NCBI RefSeq assembly: GCF_900143565.1
Contig: NZ_FREX01000001.1
Span: forward strand, 195,640 to 259,639
Reading direction: 5' to 3'
DNA: 64,000 nucleotides
Source: Pseudovibrio sp. Alg231-02
GTDB taxonomy: Bacteria > Pseudomonadota > Alphaproteobacteria > Rhizobiales > Stappiaceae
This document shows positions 18,905 through 28,372 of the stretch, in pieces (positions within the stretch are counted from its first letter, which is position 1; every line of letters begins with the position of its first letter). The notes under the pieces were generated by a model, which did no database searches, was not told where the DNA came from, and worked only from the letters and a program-made list of their open reading frames with translations. Made by a program: the position numbers and the translations under genes.

Positions 18905-19993
18905 TCAGAAACGTTTCAGGAACCGCATCAAGACTGGCCAGTGATCGCTGGCGCCCTGATTATTGTCGGGATTAAAGCGCTTTGGGCGTACTCTGTTTCT
19001 TGCATCCTGTGCGTACTGGCTCGGGTGCGTGACAACTGTGTGGAAGCTGCCCAGATCAGCAAACCATGTACTGTTGCTATCCTGATCGGGACGCAATGCA
19101 CCAGAAACGAGGATCATATCCAGGAAGGACCAGCTCTGATCCTTGTAGTAAAATGCGCTGCCCGGGGCTGCACACCCGACTATCTCAGGCGGATAACTCC
19201 AGTTCCCTTCTCTCGCCAGGGCCTGAAACTCACCATTTTGAATGTCTGTGCAATTGAAATTGAAATCACCAGCAGCAACCACATTTGCGTCATCAGGAAG
19301 CTTTGCGCGTTCCTTGTTCAGCACTTCCATCGCATCTTTCCGGCATTGATAGGCCGCGCCAGATGGAAAATGAACACCGAAGACATGCATTGTTTCGCCG
19401 TCTGGCATCTCAAACTGAGCTTTCACAATATCTCGCGTTGGCTGGCAATCGTGGGGATTGTCGCCATCTTCGCCGAACACCTTAATTGTCTCTGGTTCTC
19501 CCTTAAGCGGCAATCGCGAGATGATGCCAACATCGATACCGCGATTGTGCTCATTGTTAGAGGTGTCCAGCTGAATGACTGAGGTGTAGTCCAGACCGGC
19601 CAGTGCTTTGTTGACCAGATCATCAAGCACCTTTTTGTTTTCTGTTTCAGGTAAAACCAGAATGTCCGGTGTTTCCGGGAAGGAACGAATGACAGCGCCC
19701 AGTGTCATCAATTTTTGCTTGTAGCTTTCCTCGCCCCAGTTCAACTCAATGCATTGTTTGTAATAGTGGGAACCTTTATCATTGTAGCTCTCACAAGCGT
19801 CTTCATGATCCTTACCACGGGCTTCTTTTGCTTCTTTGGAAAGGTAGGTGTCATCTCGTGGATTGTTCTCATCATCAATGGTGTCGAAGAGATTTTGCAC
19901 GTTGTAACTGACGATCGTGACAGGCTTGTCTTGAGCGAGGGCTGTCGGCATGGCCAATCCGATGATCGTTGCACCCAGTAGCAAGGATTTCAT
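18905..19993 (-). CDS. Exported endonuclease/exonuclease/phosphatase-fold protein
   Basis: 362 residues from the ATG at 19993, which follows GGGAGA; longer upstream starts would bury the signal peptide. The N-terminus MKSLLLGATIIGLAMPTALA is a Sec signal peptide, so the enzyme acts in the periplasm or outside. The DNase I-like fold is shown by SYNVQNLFD near the mature start, a Glu in LPETENK, AGDFNFN and the C-terminal SDHWPV, which supply metal and catalytic residues. Members cleave nucleic acids or phosphodiesters, and the exact substrate cannot be read from sequence. It is convergent with the T6SS operon and separated from it by the terminator, so no functional link is implied. Confidence 0.88.
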   Translation of the reverse strand: MKSLLLGATIIGLAMPTALAQDKPVTIVSYNVQNLFDTIDDENNPRDDTYLSKEAKEARGKDHEDACESYNDKGSHYYKQCIELNWGEESYKQKLMTLGAVIRSFPETPDILVLPETENKKVLDDLVNKALAGLDYTSVIQLDTSNNEHNRGIDVGIISRLPLKGEPETIKVFGEDGDNPHDCQPTRDIVKAQFEMPDGETMHVFGVHFPSGAAYQCRKDAMEVLNKERAKLPDDANVVAAGDFNFNCTDIQNGEFQALAREGNWSYPPEIVGCAAPGSAFYYKDQSWSFLDMILVSGALRPDQDSNSTWFADLGSFHTVVTHPSQYAQDARNRVRPKRFNPDNNQGASDHWPVLMRFLKRF

Positions 19994-20092
19994 AGGTTTC
20001 TCCCTTTTTTCTTTTGGGAGTACCAAACATGGGTTAGTGGCCCGTTCCGAGTGTTCTTGCAGTTTTAAGTGTTTCCGCAAAATGGCTGAGCA

Positions 20093-20124
20093 AAACAAAA
20101 AAAGCTGACCCAAAGGCCAGCTTT
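20093..20124 (-). terminator. Rho-independent terminator after sdaA
   Basis: Read on the - strand, AAAGCTGGCC pairs with GGTCAGCTTT with one mismatch and a 4-base loop, then runs into a T-rich tail. It starts 26 bases downstream of the sdaA stop. Confidence 0.8.
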
Positions 20125-20150
20125 CCTATCTTAAACACGTTGGTTGCCGC

Positions 20151-21521
20151 TTACTCTGCTGCGACCGGCACCACTTTAAGCGCAAGACCACCCTGTGAGG
20201 TTTCTCTGTATTTTGCCAGCATATCCTTGCCGGTTTCGTACATGGTCGCGATGACTTTATCGAGAGAAACACATGGATCTGAGTTTCGGCGCATAGCCAT
20301 ACGTGTTGCGTTGATCGCTTTGACAGAAGCTATTGCGTTGCGCTCGATGCAAGGCACCTGAACCTGTCCGAGAACAGGGTCACATGTGAGGCCCAGATTG
20401 TGCTCCATGCCGATTTCAGCTGCAATGCAGACCTGAGCTGGGCTCGCACCCAGCAGCTCTGCAAGGCCTGCTGCTGCCATGGAGCATGCAACACCAACCT
20501 CACCCTGGCAGCCAACTTCTGCACCGGAGATGGACGCATTGGTTTTATACAGCGCTCCAATGGCGCCTGAGGCGAGGAAGAACTTTGTGTAGTGCTCAGG
20601 CTCAAGACGTTCGATAAACTTGTCATAGTACGCGAGAACCGCAGGAATGATGCCTGCAGCACCGTTGGTTGGTGCTGTTACAACGCGGCCACCTGCTGCA
20701 TTTTCTTCTGATATGGCCAGCGCGAACATGTTGACCCAGTCAACCGTCGCCATAGGATCGTTACTGCTGCGCTCTGTTGCCGTCAGCTGACGGCGTAGTG
20801 CTGCTGCACGGCGTGGGACTTTGAGCGGGCCTGCCAGCAGACCTTCCGTGTTGCTGCCACGCTCTATGCCATCGCGCATCACATTCCAGACACGACCAAA
20901 GCTCTCACGCAGTTCTGTTTCACTGCGGAATGCTTTTTCGTTTTCCAGAACAAGCGCGGAAATGCTCATACCGTTTTGGCGGCAATGCTCCAGCAACTCT
21001 GAAGCGTATTTGTATGGATAAGGCACTGAAACTTCGTTTTCTGAAGCCTTACCGAAATTCTCTTCATCCACGATGAAACCACCGCCGATGGAATAGTAGG
21101 TTTTGGAGAAGATCTTTTCTCCACCTGCAAAGGCATGGATGGACATGCCGTTTTCGTGCAACTCAAGTGCTGGACGATTGAATGTGATCGCATCACTCGG
21201 GAAGTCAACCACGTGGCAATGCATGCCAACCGGGAGGCGTCCGGTTTGTTCTACGCGCTGAATGAACTCTGGAATGCTGTCAATATCAACGGTTTCCGGA
21301 GAGTTGCCACCAAGCCCCATAATAATTGCTGTGTCTGTGTGGTGGCCTTTGCCTGTCAGAGACAGAGAACCGTATATGTCAACTGCAATACGCGTCACAT
21401 CACGCAGTTTATCCTGAGCACGCAGGCTATCAATGAACTGCTTTGCCGCTTTCATAGGCCCGACTGTGTGGGAGCTGGATGGACCTACACCGATTTTGAA
21501 GATGTCAAAAACGCTGAACAT
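20151..21521 (-). CDS. sdaA: L-serine ammonia-lyase (L-serine dehydratase), single-chain
   Basis: 456 residues, the usual length of the one-chain bacterial iron-sulfur enzyme. It converts L-serine to pyruvate and ammonia in the cytoplasm using a 4Fe-4S cluster. The N-terminal beta domain starts with [21 protein letters not shown]. The C-terminal alpha domain carries the cluster-type cysteines in [15 protein letters not shown] and VPCIERNA. It lies just downstream of the serine transporter sdaC on the same strand, with a hairpin in the gap, so uptake and breakdown of serine are encoded together. Confidence 0.96.
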   Translation of the reverse strand: MFSVFDIFKIGVGPSSSHTVGPMKAAKQFIDSLRAQDKLRDVTRIAVDIYGSLSLTGKGHHTDTAIIMGLGGNSPETVDIDSIPEFIQRVEQTGRLPVGMHCHVVDFPSDAITFNRPALELHENGMSIHAFAGGEKIFSKTYYSIGGGFIVDEENFGKASENEVSVPYPYKYASELLEHCRQNGMSISALVLENEKAFRSETELRESFGRVWNVMRDGIERGSNTEGLLAGPLKVPRRAAALRRQLTATERSSNDPMATVDWVNMFALAISEENAAGGRVVTAPTNGAAGIIPAVLAYYDKFIERLEPEHYTKFFLASGAIGALYKTNASISGAEVGCQGEVGVACSMAAAGLAELLGASPAQVCIAAEIGMEHNLGLTCDPVLGQVQVPCIERNAIASVKAINATRMAMRRNSDPCVSLDKVIATMYETGKDMLAKYRETSQGGLALKVVPVAAE

Positions 21522-21541
21522 AACGTGAACCTCAGTGGGAG

Positions 21542-21570
21542 AGAAAAACCGGTGTCCGAAGACACCGGTT
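21542..21570 (-). terminator. UUCG-loop hairpin with T-tail between sdaC and sdaA
   Basis: Read on the - strand, AACCGGTGTC-TTCG-GACACCGGTT is a perfect 10-base-pair stem capped by a C(UUCG)G tetraloop and followed by TTTTTCTC. It sits between the sdaC stop and the sdaA start, so it should terminate or attenuate the sdaC transcript and set sdaA at a lower or separate level. Confidence 0.8.
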
Positions 21571-21591
21571 TATTTTTGTTAGTTGGCCTTC

Positions 21592-22869
21592 TTAGAAGAG
21601 GCCTTTTACGATCGCAGAGATTGCGACAATGCCCATGATGGTGATGAAGATGTTGGACAGCGCACCGTCGTACTTCTTCATGCTTGGGACTTTTTTGATT
21701 GCGTACATTGGCATCAGGAACAGGATTGCTGCGATGAACGGAGCACCCAGGCCTTCAATCATGCCAAGAACGGATGGGTTGATGATTGCAACACCCCAGA
21801 CGGAGAAGAAGAAGAATGCAACAAGCAGTGTGTTGAATTTCTTTTCACCCAGGCCTTCGACAGCTTTTGGAGCAGCTTTCTTAGCAATGCCTGCAAGACC
21901 TTCTTTTGCGCCAAGGTAGTGACCGAAGAAGGAAGAGAAGATTGCAAGGAACGCCACCAGTGGACCCATGAAGGAGATCAGCGGGCTGTCAAACACGTTT
22001 GCAAGGTAAGACAGGACTGGTAGGTTCTGCTGTTTTGCTTCCATCAGCTGTTCAGGTGTCAGTGCAAGAACGCAGCTGAATACGAAGAACATAACGAAAC
22101 CGAGGAGCATCACAGATGCGCGTTTCAAGATGATGTCGGACTTTGCAACTGCATTATCGCCATGTGCTTCGCGCTGAGCCAGAGCCATGGAGGAGACGGC
22201 TGGGCTGTGGTTGAAGGAGAAGATAAGCATTGGAATGGTGAGGTACACCACTGTCAACAAAGTGCCAGTTTCCGGGATCATGTCGAAGCTCATGGCTTCA
22301 AAAGACCAGGATGGGATCAGGTATACAGACATACCGAACAGGATGATCACCAATGGGTACACCAGAAGCTCAGTTGCGACGAGCATCAGGCGGCGACCAA
22401 GGATCATTACGCCCATCATCATTGCAACGAGAATACCAGAGAGGAGCCAGCGAGGAACCGCAGGCATTGCCAACTGGTTGACGATGAAGCTGTCGATGGT
22501 GTTGGTAATCGCGTTACCGTAGATCAACACGATTGGGTAAATCGCGAAGAAATAGAAGAAGGTAATCAGCAAGCCTGCTGCTTTACCAAAGTGTTCTTCA
22601 ACCACGTCTGTGATGTCTGCGTCTTTGTTCTTGGAGGAAAGAACAAAGCGAGCCAGTGCGCGGTGAGAGAAGTAGGTCATTGGACCTACGAGAGCTGCGA
22701 TCAGGATCAGCGGCCAGAAGCCTTCAAGACCTGCACGGATTGGAAGAAACAGAACACCGGCACCGACTGCGGTACCGAACATGGACAAAGACCAGGTAAG
22801 ATCTTCTTTTGTATATTTAACCGTTTCTTTCGGGGCGACTTCGACTTCGGTCGCATTGATGCTTGACAT
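21592..22869 (-). CDS. sdaC: Serine/threonine transporter, HAAAP (SdaC) family
   Basis: 425 residues from the ATG at 22869, which has GGGGA upstream; a GTG at 22891-22893 would add eight residues. The protein has about 11 hydrophobic membrane segments. It begins with the family pattern [21 protein letters not shown] and contains [12 protein letters not shown] in the middle. HAAAP carriers import serine or threonine with protons or sodium across the inner membrane. Its pairing with sdaA downstream supports L-serine as substrate. Confidence 0.92.
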   Translation of the reverse strand: MSSINATEVEVAPKETVKYTKEDLTWSLSMFGTAVGAGVLFLPIRAGLEGFWPLILIAALVGPMTYFSHRALARFVLSSKNKDADITDVVEEHFGKAAGLLITFFYFFAIYPIVLIYGNAITNTIDSFIVNQLAMPAVPRWLLSGILVAMMMGVMILGRRLMLVATELLVYPLVIILFGMSVYLIPSWSFEAMSFDMIPETGTLLTVVYLTIPMLIFSFNHSPAVSSMALAQREAHGDNAVAKSDIILKRASVMLLGFVMFFVFSCVLALTPEQLMEAKQQNLPVLSYLANVFDSPLISFMGPLVAFLAIFSSFFGHYLGAKEGLAGIAKKAAPKAVEGLGEKKFNTLLVAFFFFSVWGVAIINPSVLGMIEGLGAPFIAAILFLMPMYAIKKVPSMKKYDGALSNIFITIMGIVAISAIVKGLF

Positions 22870-23449
22870 TTCTTTTATTTCCCCATGTGCCACTCATGTG
22901 CCCTAGGAGAATTTCCCAATCTCTCTAGGACGGGGACCTGATATACTTATGTTAAAATTTTAAGACCATACGTTTTAATACACATCCTGCGCGCCATAAT
23001 AACGCAGCGATACTGAATACGACTTCAGTTTAATAGCGTGAGACCCCAGTGCGCGTGCAACAATCTGCCGCGGCGCTGTAAATAATTATATTAAATAGGA
23101 TTTTTCACCGAACTCCTATTAATCAGCTTCGGCTCTTCGTCAGACCTGCAATTCACGCAATATACGCGCATTCTAATATATGCAGTCAACACACTGTTTC
23201 CCAAGCGTATATCACTGACCTAGAGGTACTTTGGCGTCATTTGAGTAATTCGCATAAGTAAAATTGCATTCAGGTGTATGCCTGAATCTAATGCGTTCAC
23301 CTGTCCTCAAATGATGACAATTTGCCCCTTGCACGCGCATTTTGTGCGCTCGGAAAAACACCGTATTTTCGCTAAGGCACACAAATGCATACATTAATTA
23401 TAATCGGAGGAAAAATTTCAAATGCGACATTCTTTCCCCCTGTTTTCAA
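22870..23449. other. 580-base gene-free region between iorB and sdaC
   Basis: No convincing reading frame lies here on either strand; a + frame that opens at a TTG near 23342 is only an antisense shadow of iorB. The region is AT-rich with several TATAAT-like boxes and must hold the sdaC promoter and leader on the - strand and the 3' end of the ior transcript. I looked for a glycine or amino-acid riboswitch and could not fit one. The only clear structure is the nested inverted repeat at 23236-23314. Confidence 0.7.
23236..23314. repeat. Nested inverted repeats, possible structured RNA
   Basis: Three arms nest around one centre. The outer arm is TCATTTGAG (23237-23245) with CTCAAATGA (23306-23314). 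The middle arm is CGCAT (23251-23255) with ATGCG (23291-23295). The inner arm is ATTCAGG (23268-23274) with CCTGAAT (23281-23287), with a 6-base loop. There is no T-run on either side. It could be a leader or 3' RNA element, or operator sites. Confidence 0.5.
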
Positions 23450-25012
23450 TCAGAGGGTTTGAATTGTCTTCAATGCACCTTCCAAGGCTTCGCCTTTTTC
23501 ATCCAAAAGCGCGGCTTCTCTGAGACGTCTGAGCCAATCTGCGGCGTCTTTTCTGTCTTTCAGGAGTGTGAGAGAGGAAAGAACCCGGTCAAATTTGGAG
23601 TGCCCGCGTTTATGTGTGTCCGAATATCCTTTGATGAGCCGGCGACAAGTGAGGATCTCAACAGCAAGATCATAGTCCGAATGCACGGTCTTAATCGCAA
23701 GATCCCGCCAGTTCTGGAGATGTTCTGTCTCAATTTCATGGCGCAGAAAACTGCGGCGCCAGGGTTTCAGGCTGCTGATGAGCCAGAGGCTGAGGAAGCC
23801 TCGAACGGAGTGCGTTCTTATGCGTCGCCCTTTGTTCACCCTTCTATCCAGCCAGCTAAACACTTTAGGACGGGCTTCGATCCATTTACCAAGCCGAACT
23901 GGCAGAGTTCCGCAGATTTCCTCCATACGTGGGTGGAGATATTCGGTCAGTTCCAGCTGATTTTCTGCGCCTAACCCGATTTCCCTTTCAACGCGTTGCA
24001 AGCGTGTTTTTTGCGTTTTTATGTCGGCAACACGGATCGTGTCGTCATAACACATAGCATTTGCGATATACTTGGCCGCAACTCTGGTGAACTCCCAATT
24101 GCCATTTTCGGTATCACTTGCGAGTACAATCTCGAGGTGATTGAGATACTCCTCACCGTATTCCAGATCCTGAAACTCAACGGCCTTGCGCAGCCCTGCC
24201 AGCGCCATCTCGTGAGCCTGTTTGGGGAGCGCTTCAATGCGGGATAAAAGCAGTTGCCAGGCTGCGCGTTTTTTCTCAGGTCCGCGGACTGTGAGTGCCT
24301 TTTCAGGCTTGAGTTGTTCTGGTCGCTTGGTACCAGCGCTTCCAGCAGCAGCTGATGACTGGGCGTGCTCGAAGCTCGCATTGAAGGAGGCCAGACTTGC
24401 TTTGACGCCTTTACCGCCTTTGCGGATGGTGTCTTCATAGGTGCTTTTGAGAAACGGAAGTGCTCCGGAACCGGCAAGTGCGCCGAACAGGCTGGAGGAG
24501 ATCACGCTGCCATTGTCTGCGGCGACTTCTTCCATATTGAAGGCGACCAGTTTTTGGGAGGCATTTCCGAGACGAGAGAGGACGACATCACTGTCCTGCT
24601 CCCCTTTGCCGGGCACGATCTTTTCCGAGACTGCCAGAATGCGGTGAGATGAGGCAATGAGCGTTGTCTTATCAGCAGTCACGAAACCACGGATAACCGC
24701 GCGGCCTGCTTCCATGAGTTCGGCGCAAATCACGATGTCGACATCGCCTTGCGCTGGGCTGAGGGAGAAGACGGGGGCTTTGCCGGTGTCAGGTGCCATT
24801 TCGACGTAATAGATTGTTGCGCCCGTGCGCTGGGCGACACCTGCGACAGAGGTGGACTGGGCTTTATAACCGTTGGCTTCAGCTAAGTTAACGATCCAGT
24901 CTGTGAGGACACCACCGCCCTGCCCGCCAACAGCGAAAATAGCGATTTTCGTGATAGTGCGGGTTTCATCCTCGCCTGTTCCCAAAGCCTGCCATTGAGT
25001 GTCGATATCCAT
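23450..25012 (-). CDS. Indolepyruvate ferredoxin oxidoreductase beta-type subunit with DUF6537-like tail
   Basis: 520 residues. The first ~200 are the pyruvate/ketoacid oxidoreductase gamma-type domain, starting at IFAVGGQGGGVLTDWIV and continuing through VAGVAQRTGATIYYVE and ISSSLFGALAGSGALPF. The remaining ~300 residues are an extension absent from archaeal IorB and match what I remember as DUF6537. With the partner encoded 2 bases upstream it would oxidise aryl-2-oxoacids such as indolepyruvate or phenylpyruvate to the acyl-CoA and reduce ferredoxin. The very short gap to the alpha gene indicates one transcript and a complex. Confidence 0.88.
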   Translation of the reverse strand: MDIDTQWQALGTGEDETRTITKIAIFAVGGQGGGVLTDWIVNLAEANGYKAQSTSVAGVAQRTGATIYYVEMAPDTGKAPVFSLSPAQGDVDIVICAELMEAGRAVIRGFVTADKTTLIASSHRILAVSEKIVPGKGEQDSDVVLSRLGNASQKLVAFNMEEVAADNGSVISSSLFGALAGSGALPFLKSTYEDTIRKGGKGVKASLASFNASFEHAQSSAAAGSAGTKRPEQLKPEKALTVRGPEKKRAAWQLLLSRIEALPKQAHEMALAGLRKAVEFQDLEYGEEYLNHLEIVLASDTENGNWEFTRVAAKYIANAMCYDDTIRVADIKTQKTRLQRVEREIGLGAENQLELTEYLHPRMEEICGTLPVRLGKWIEARPKVFSWLDRRVNKGRRIRTHSVRGFLSLWLISSLKPWRRSFLRHEIETEHLQNWRDLAIKTVHSDYDLAVEILTCRRLIKGYSDTHKRGHSKFDRVLSSLTLLKDRKDAADWLRRLREAALLDEKGEALEGALKTIQTL

Positions 25013-25014
25013 AC

Positions 25015-27165
25015 TTATGCCTCCTCAATGATCAGAGATCGGCGCTCTCGCCAGTTTTGCAGCGCAGAGATGATGCGACCGCGTATCTTACTGAAGAAGC
25101 GTTCGGTTTTGCTTGGGTTGTGAATGGTGTCGGCCTGATAGAAGGATGGGCAGAGGATGGCGGCGTCCGCAACCTCCCCGCAATTGCCGCAACCAACGCA
25201 GTTCTGGTCGATATGCGCGACGGGATCATCACGCAGCGGGTCGTCCAGATCTTTGACTGTCAGCGACGGGCAGCCGGATAAGCGCATACAGGCGTGATCC
25301 CCTGTACAGACATCTTCATCAACACCAAAGCGGGTTTTGACGACGCGCTTTTGCTCTTTCACGGCCTGATTGATGATCGGCTTTTCGCGGCGCTGTTTGT
25401 TGAGCATGCATTCTGAAGACGCGATGATGACCTTTGGTCCTTTGACATCGGTGGTCAACGCTTCTTTCAGGATTGATTGCATCTGGGTGACGTCATAGGT
25501 GCGGTCAAGCTGACGGACCCATTTGACGCCAACGCCTTTCACCGCTTCGGTAATCGGGTGTTTGGTGGACTTACTTTTGTTGTTTGCCCTTGAGGACAGG
25601 ATGTCCTGCCCGCCTGTGGCCGCAGAATAGTAATTATCGACAATGACGATCACTCCGTCATTTTGATTGAAGACCGCGTTGCCGATAGAGGTGGTCAGGC
25701 CATTGTGCCAGAAGCCGCCGTCTCCCATGAACGAGATGGACCTGCGATCCGTTTTTGTTGTGTTGAATGCAGAGGCCGAGGCCGGGCCTAATCCATACCC
25801 CATGGTGGTGGAGCCGATGCCAAAAGGTGGCATGATGGAGAACAGGTGGCAGCCGATATCGGAAGCTATGTGATGCGGGCCAAGTTCATCTTCCACCAGT
25901 TTGGTGGCAGCGAAGATGGGACGTTCCGGACACCCCACGCAGAACCCGGGCGGACGCATGGGAACGACTTCTTGCAGCTCTTTGATGTCTGGCAGGGCTC
26001 CAGGTGTGTTTGGTGCGCGTCCTTTGCCGGGCAACGCATCGCAATGGGTTGCAAGGAAGGTCTGGATGCTGTCCAGCATCACCTGTCCGGTATACTCACC
26101 AGCTTCGGGGAATGGCCCTTTCCCTTCCAGTTTGGTGGTGAGGCCTTCCTTTTGCAACATGGCGCCAACGGCTTGTTCCAGATAATCAGGATAGCCTTCT
26201 TCCACCACCAATACGGCCTCTTTGGTGCGACAGAACTCGGTGATTTCAGCTGGAACAAGCGGATAGGTTACATTCATAACGTAGAGCGGGATTTGCGTTT
26301 CGCCGTTGATGTCGGCAAGGCCCAAGCGCTGCAATGCGCGGATGACGCCGTTATACATCCCGCCTTGCAGGATAATCCCAACGTTACTGCCCTGAGGTCC
26401 GAACAGCTCGTTCAATTTATGCGTTTGAATATAATCCAGCGCGGCAGGCAAGCGCTTTGTCACTTTCTCCTGTTCATGGAGGAAGGAGGCTGGGGGCAAG
26501 ACGATGCGGTTCAGGTCACGCTTTGGGTTCTCCAGCGCGTCTGCCACACTCATGGATGGGCGCTGGTTGTCTTTGGTGGTGAACTCACCATGGACATGAC
26601 AGCTGCGGATGCGCACCTGAAGCATAACGGGGGTATTTGAGGCTTCTGACAGTTCAAAACCATCACCAACAGCTTTGACGATGGACGGCAGGTTGGGACG
26701 AGGATCAAGCAGCCAGATCTGGCTTTTCATTGCAAAGGCGTGGCTGCGTTCCTGCATGATGGAGGAGCCTTCACCGTAGTCTTCTCCGACAATCACAAGA
26801 GAACCACCAGTGACACCGCCGGACGACAGGTTTGCCAATGCATCAGAGGCAACGTTGGTGCCGACTGTTGATTTGAAGGTGACTGCGCCGCGAATGGGAT
26901 AGTGAACGGACGCGGCCAGCATGGCGGCGGCGGCAGCCTCGCTGGCGCTGGCTTCAAAGTGCACACCAAGCTCGCCAAGAATATCCTGCGCATCAGCCAG
27001 AACATCCATGAGGTGACTGATTGGCGAGCCCTGATAGCCGCCAACATAGCCTACGCCATTTTCCAGCAGTGCTTTGGTAATGGCCAGAATGCCTTCACCG
27101 CGGAACACTTCGCCCTCACCTGCGCGAAGTTTTTCGACCTCTTTGACAAAAGATCTTTCTGCCAT
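25015..27165 (-). CDS. iorA: Indolepyruvate ferredoxin oxidoreductase alpha subunit
   Basis: 716 residues. The N-terminal half is the pyrimidine domain (GGYQGSPISHLMDVL). The thiamine-diphosphate site is at about residue 480 (MGDGGFWHNG, then NYYSAATGGQ). The C-terminal ~100 residues hold the ferredoxin-like part with two cysteine groups, CTGDHACMRLSGCPS and CVGCGNCGEVADAAILCPSF. The enzyme takes an aryl-pyruvate, coenzyme A and oxidised ferredoxin to aryl-acetyl-CoA and CO2. GGGGAGAG precedes the ATG. It follows a MarR gene by 62 bases on the same strand, which suggests local control. Confidence 0.93.
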   Translation of the reverse strand: MAERSFVKEVEKLRAGEGEVFRGEGILAITKALLENGVGYVGGYQGSPISHLMDVLADAQDILGELGVHFEASASEAAAAAMLAASVHYPIRGAVTFKSTVGTNVASDALANLSSGGVTGGSLVIVGEDYGEGSSIMQERSHAFAMKSQIWLLDPRPNLPSIVKAVGDGFELSEASNTPVMLQVRIRSCHVHGEFTTKDNQRPSMSVADALENPKRDLNRIVLPPASFLHEQEKVTKRLPAALDYIQTHKLNELFGPQGSNVGIILQGGMYNGVIRALQRLGLADINGETQIPLYVMNVTYPLVPAEITEFCRTKEAVLVVEEGYPDYLEQAVGAMLQKEGLTTKLEGKGPFPEAGEYTGQVMLDSIQTFLATHCDALPGKGRAPNTPGALPDIKELQEVVPMRPPGFCVGCPERPIFAATKLVEDELGPHHIASDIGCHLFSIMPPFGIGSTTMGYGLGPASASAFNTTKTDRRSISFMGDGGFWHNGLTTSIGNAVFNQNDGVIVIVDNYYSAATGGQDILSSRANNKSKSTKHPITEAVKGVGVKWVRQLDRTYDVTQMQSILKEALTTDVKGPKVIIASSECMLNKQRREKPIINQAVKEQKRVVKTRFGVDEDVCTGDHACMRLSGCPSLTVKDLDDPLRDDPVAHIDQNCVGCGNCGEVADAAILCPSFYQADTIHNPSKTERFFSKIRGRIISALQNWRERRSLIIEEA

Positions 27166-27227
27166 ACTCTCTCCCCAGAAAGCATGACAGATCCAGTTGG
27201 TGCGAGCTCAATGAAGAGAAACGCGCC

Positions 27228-27749
27228 CTAGAAGTCGTGCTTTCGTATGTTTGCCAGCACCTTGCGCAGTGTCACCAAAAAGGCGTCATGCTCGGCTTGC
27301 GAGACGCCAGTGAACATTGTGCTGTATTCATCGCGCATATGCGGCCACATTTCAGCAAAGGCAGACCGTCCCGCCTCAGTCAGAAAAATATGGCGCACGC
27401 GGTTGTCCTGCTCGCTCGCTTTACGGTGGATCAGACCTTCCTTTTCCATCGCATCCAGCGTGCGGCTCAAAGTCGATTGCTCGATCACCGAATAAACCGA
27501 GAGTTCGTTGATCATCAGCCCGTCCACGACTGACAACACAGCAAGTGCTCTCATCTTGGCGACCGACAACCCTGATCTGCTCAATTTTTCGCGCAGACTC
27601 TCGTTGTATCTGCCCATGATCCGGTTCATCAGATAGGGCGCAAAATGGCCCAGCCCGACTTCTCCCAGAGATCTCGGCGTGGATACTGGTTTTGAGTGTT
27701 GTCCGTCCTGTTCAGTTTCGGGAGCTTGATCACCGAGAATCTCGTTCAT
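27228..27749 (-). CDS. MarR-family regulator 1
   Basis: 173 residues from the ATG at 27749; TTG and GTG codons further upstream are possible but less likely. A winged helix-turn-helix is visible, with VYSVIEQSTLSRTLDAMEKEGL as recognition helix and wing region, ending EQDNRVRHIFLTEAG. MarR dimers usually repress their own operon and release DNA on binding an aromatic or acidic ligand. It is followed by iorA and iorB, and the palindrome at 27810-27825 lies 60 bases upstream. I infer control of the ior genes and perhaps of the divergent dioxygenase cluster. Confidence 0.88.
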   Translation of the reverse strand: MNEILGDQAPETEQDGQHSKPVSTPRSLGEVGLGHFAPYLMNRIMGRYNESLREKLSRSGLSVAKMRALAVLSVVDGLMINELSVYSVIEQSTLSRTLDAMEKEGLIHRKASEQDNRVRHIFLTEAGRSAFAEMWPHMRDEYSTMFTGVSQAEHDAFLVTLRKVLANIRKHDF

Positions 27750-27809
27750 GTGGTGCACTCTTTCTTTTTTGAACAAGCCCCACCTCTCTCGTAGAGCTTG
27801 AAAATGATT

Positions 27810-27825
27810 ATATGCATTTACATAT
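27810..27825. promoter_or_regulatory. MarR operator candidate, copy 1
   Basis: ATATG-CATTTA-CATAT, a perfect inverted repeat in the AT-rich gap upstream of MarR regulator 1. The same arms and spacing recur at 31311-31326 over the divergent TRAP/dioxygenase promoter. Flanks also agree (TT before, TT or TTA after). Confidence 0.55.
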
Positions 27826-27868
27826 TTATATCAACTGCAATCCTGTAGATTATAGCGTAAATATGTGA

Positions 27869-28342
27869 TCATTCATTGTTTTCGAGAGTCTCGATCATGC
27901 GAGAGAGAAAACCTTTCACCTGCGCGATATCATTCATGCCAAGCTGACGGATCAACCGCTCTTCATGAGCACTGGCCTGCGTGACGAGTTGACCGGCGAG
28001 TTCCCTGCCCTTCTCGCTCAAAAAGATGCGGACACGGCGGCGGTCTGCCTCATCAGAACGGCGTGTCACCAGCCCTCTTTCTGTCATCTGATCAATGGTT
28101 TTGGTGAGGTGAGATTGCTCCATCAAAGCGAAGCGGGCCAACTGAGTTACCATCTGGCCGTCATTGTCTCGAAGACACGCCAGTACGCGCCATTCCGGGA
28201 CGCGTACGCCTGCGCCCCGGATTTCTTCGTGAAACTGCCCGCTTGCCAGATGGCTTGCCGATGCCAGCAGATACAAAAGGTACCCGTCTACAAAGCCGGA
28301 TTCCTTTTCATGCGTGTCGATTTCATTCAGGTCTGCGTCCAC
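27869..28342 (-). CDS. MarR-family regulator 2
   Basis: 157 residues from a GTG start, with AAGAAGAGG upstream. The winged helix is clear: MEQSHLTKTIDQMTERGL as recognition helix, then RRSDEADRRRVRIFLSEKG, the charged DxR wing typical of MarR. It lies only 30 bases after the TRAP permease gene dctM on the same strand, so it is probably the last gene of the TRAP operon. Likely ligand is the TRAP substrate or its product; this is inference. The two MarR proteins in this region are not close copies of one another. Confidence 0.87.
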   Translation of the reverse strand: MDADLNEIDTHEKESGFVDGYLLYLLASASHLASGQFHEEIRGAGVRVPEWRVLACLRDNDGQMVTQLARFALMEQSHLTKTIDQMTERGLVTRRSDEADRRRVRIFLSEKGRELAGQLVTQASAHEERLIRQLGMNDIAQVKGFLSRMIETLENNE

Positions 28343-28372
28343 CGGCCAGCCTCTTCTTTTGTTTTTGCCGCG

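Noticed and set aside
18884-19582. 232-residue open frame on the + strand inside the exported nuclease gene
   Set aside because: It is antisense to a well-supported gene with signal peptide and catalytic motifs, has no ribosome binding site and shows no family pattern.
18905-19993. Exported nuclease as a T6SS effector
   Set aside because: It has a Sec signal peptide, lies on the opposite strand beyond a strong terminator, and lacks the LTxxQ motif of proteins A-C.
22870-23235. Possible glycine or other amino-acid riboswitch upstream of sdaC
   Set aside because: I could not place the conserved core or paired elements of a known riboswitch class on the - strand; only the separate nested repeat further upstream is reported.
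23342-23974. 210-residue + strand frame that begins in the gene-free gap and runs antisense to iorB
   Set aside because: It starts at a TTG without a ribosome binding site and most of it is the shadow of the iorB tail; composition is not protein-like.
27228-28342. The two adjacent MarR genes as a recent duplication
   Set aside because: Their sequences match only at the general MarR pattern and differ in length and termini.
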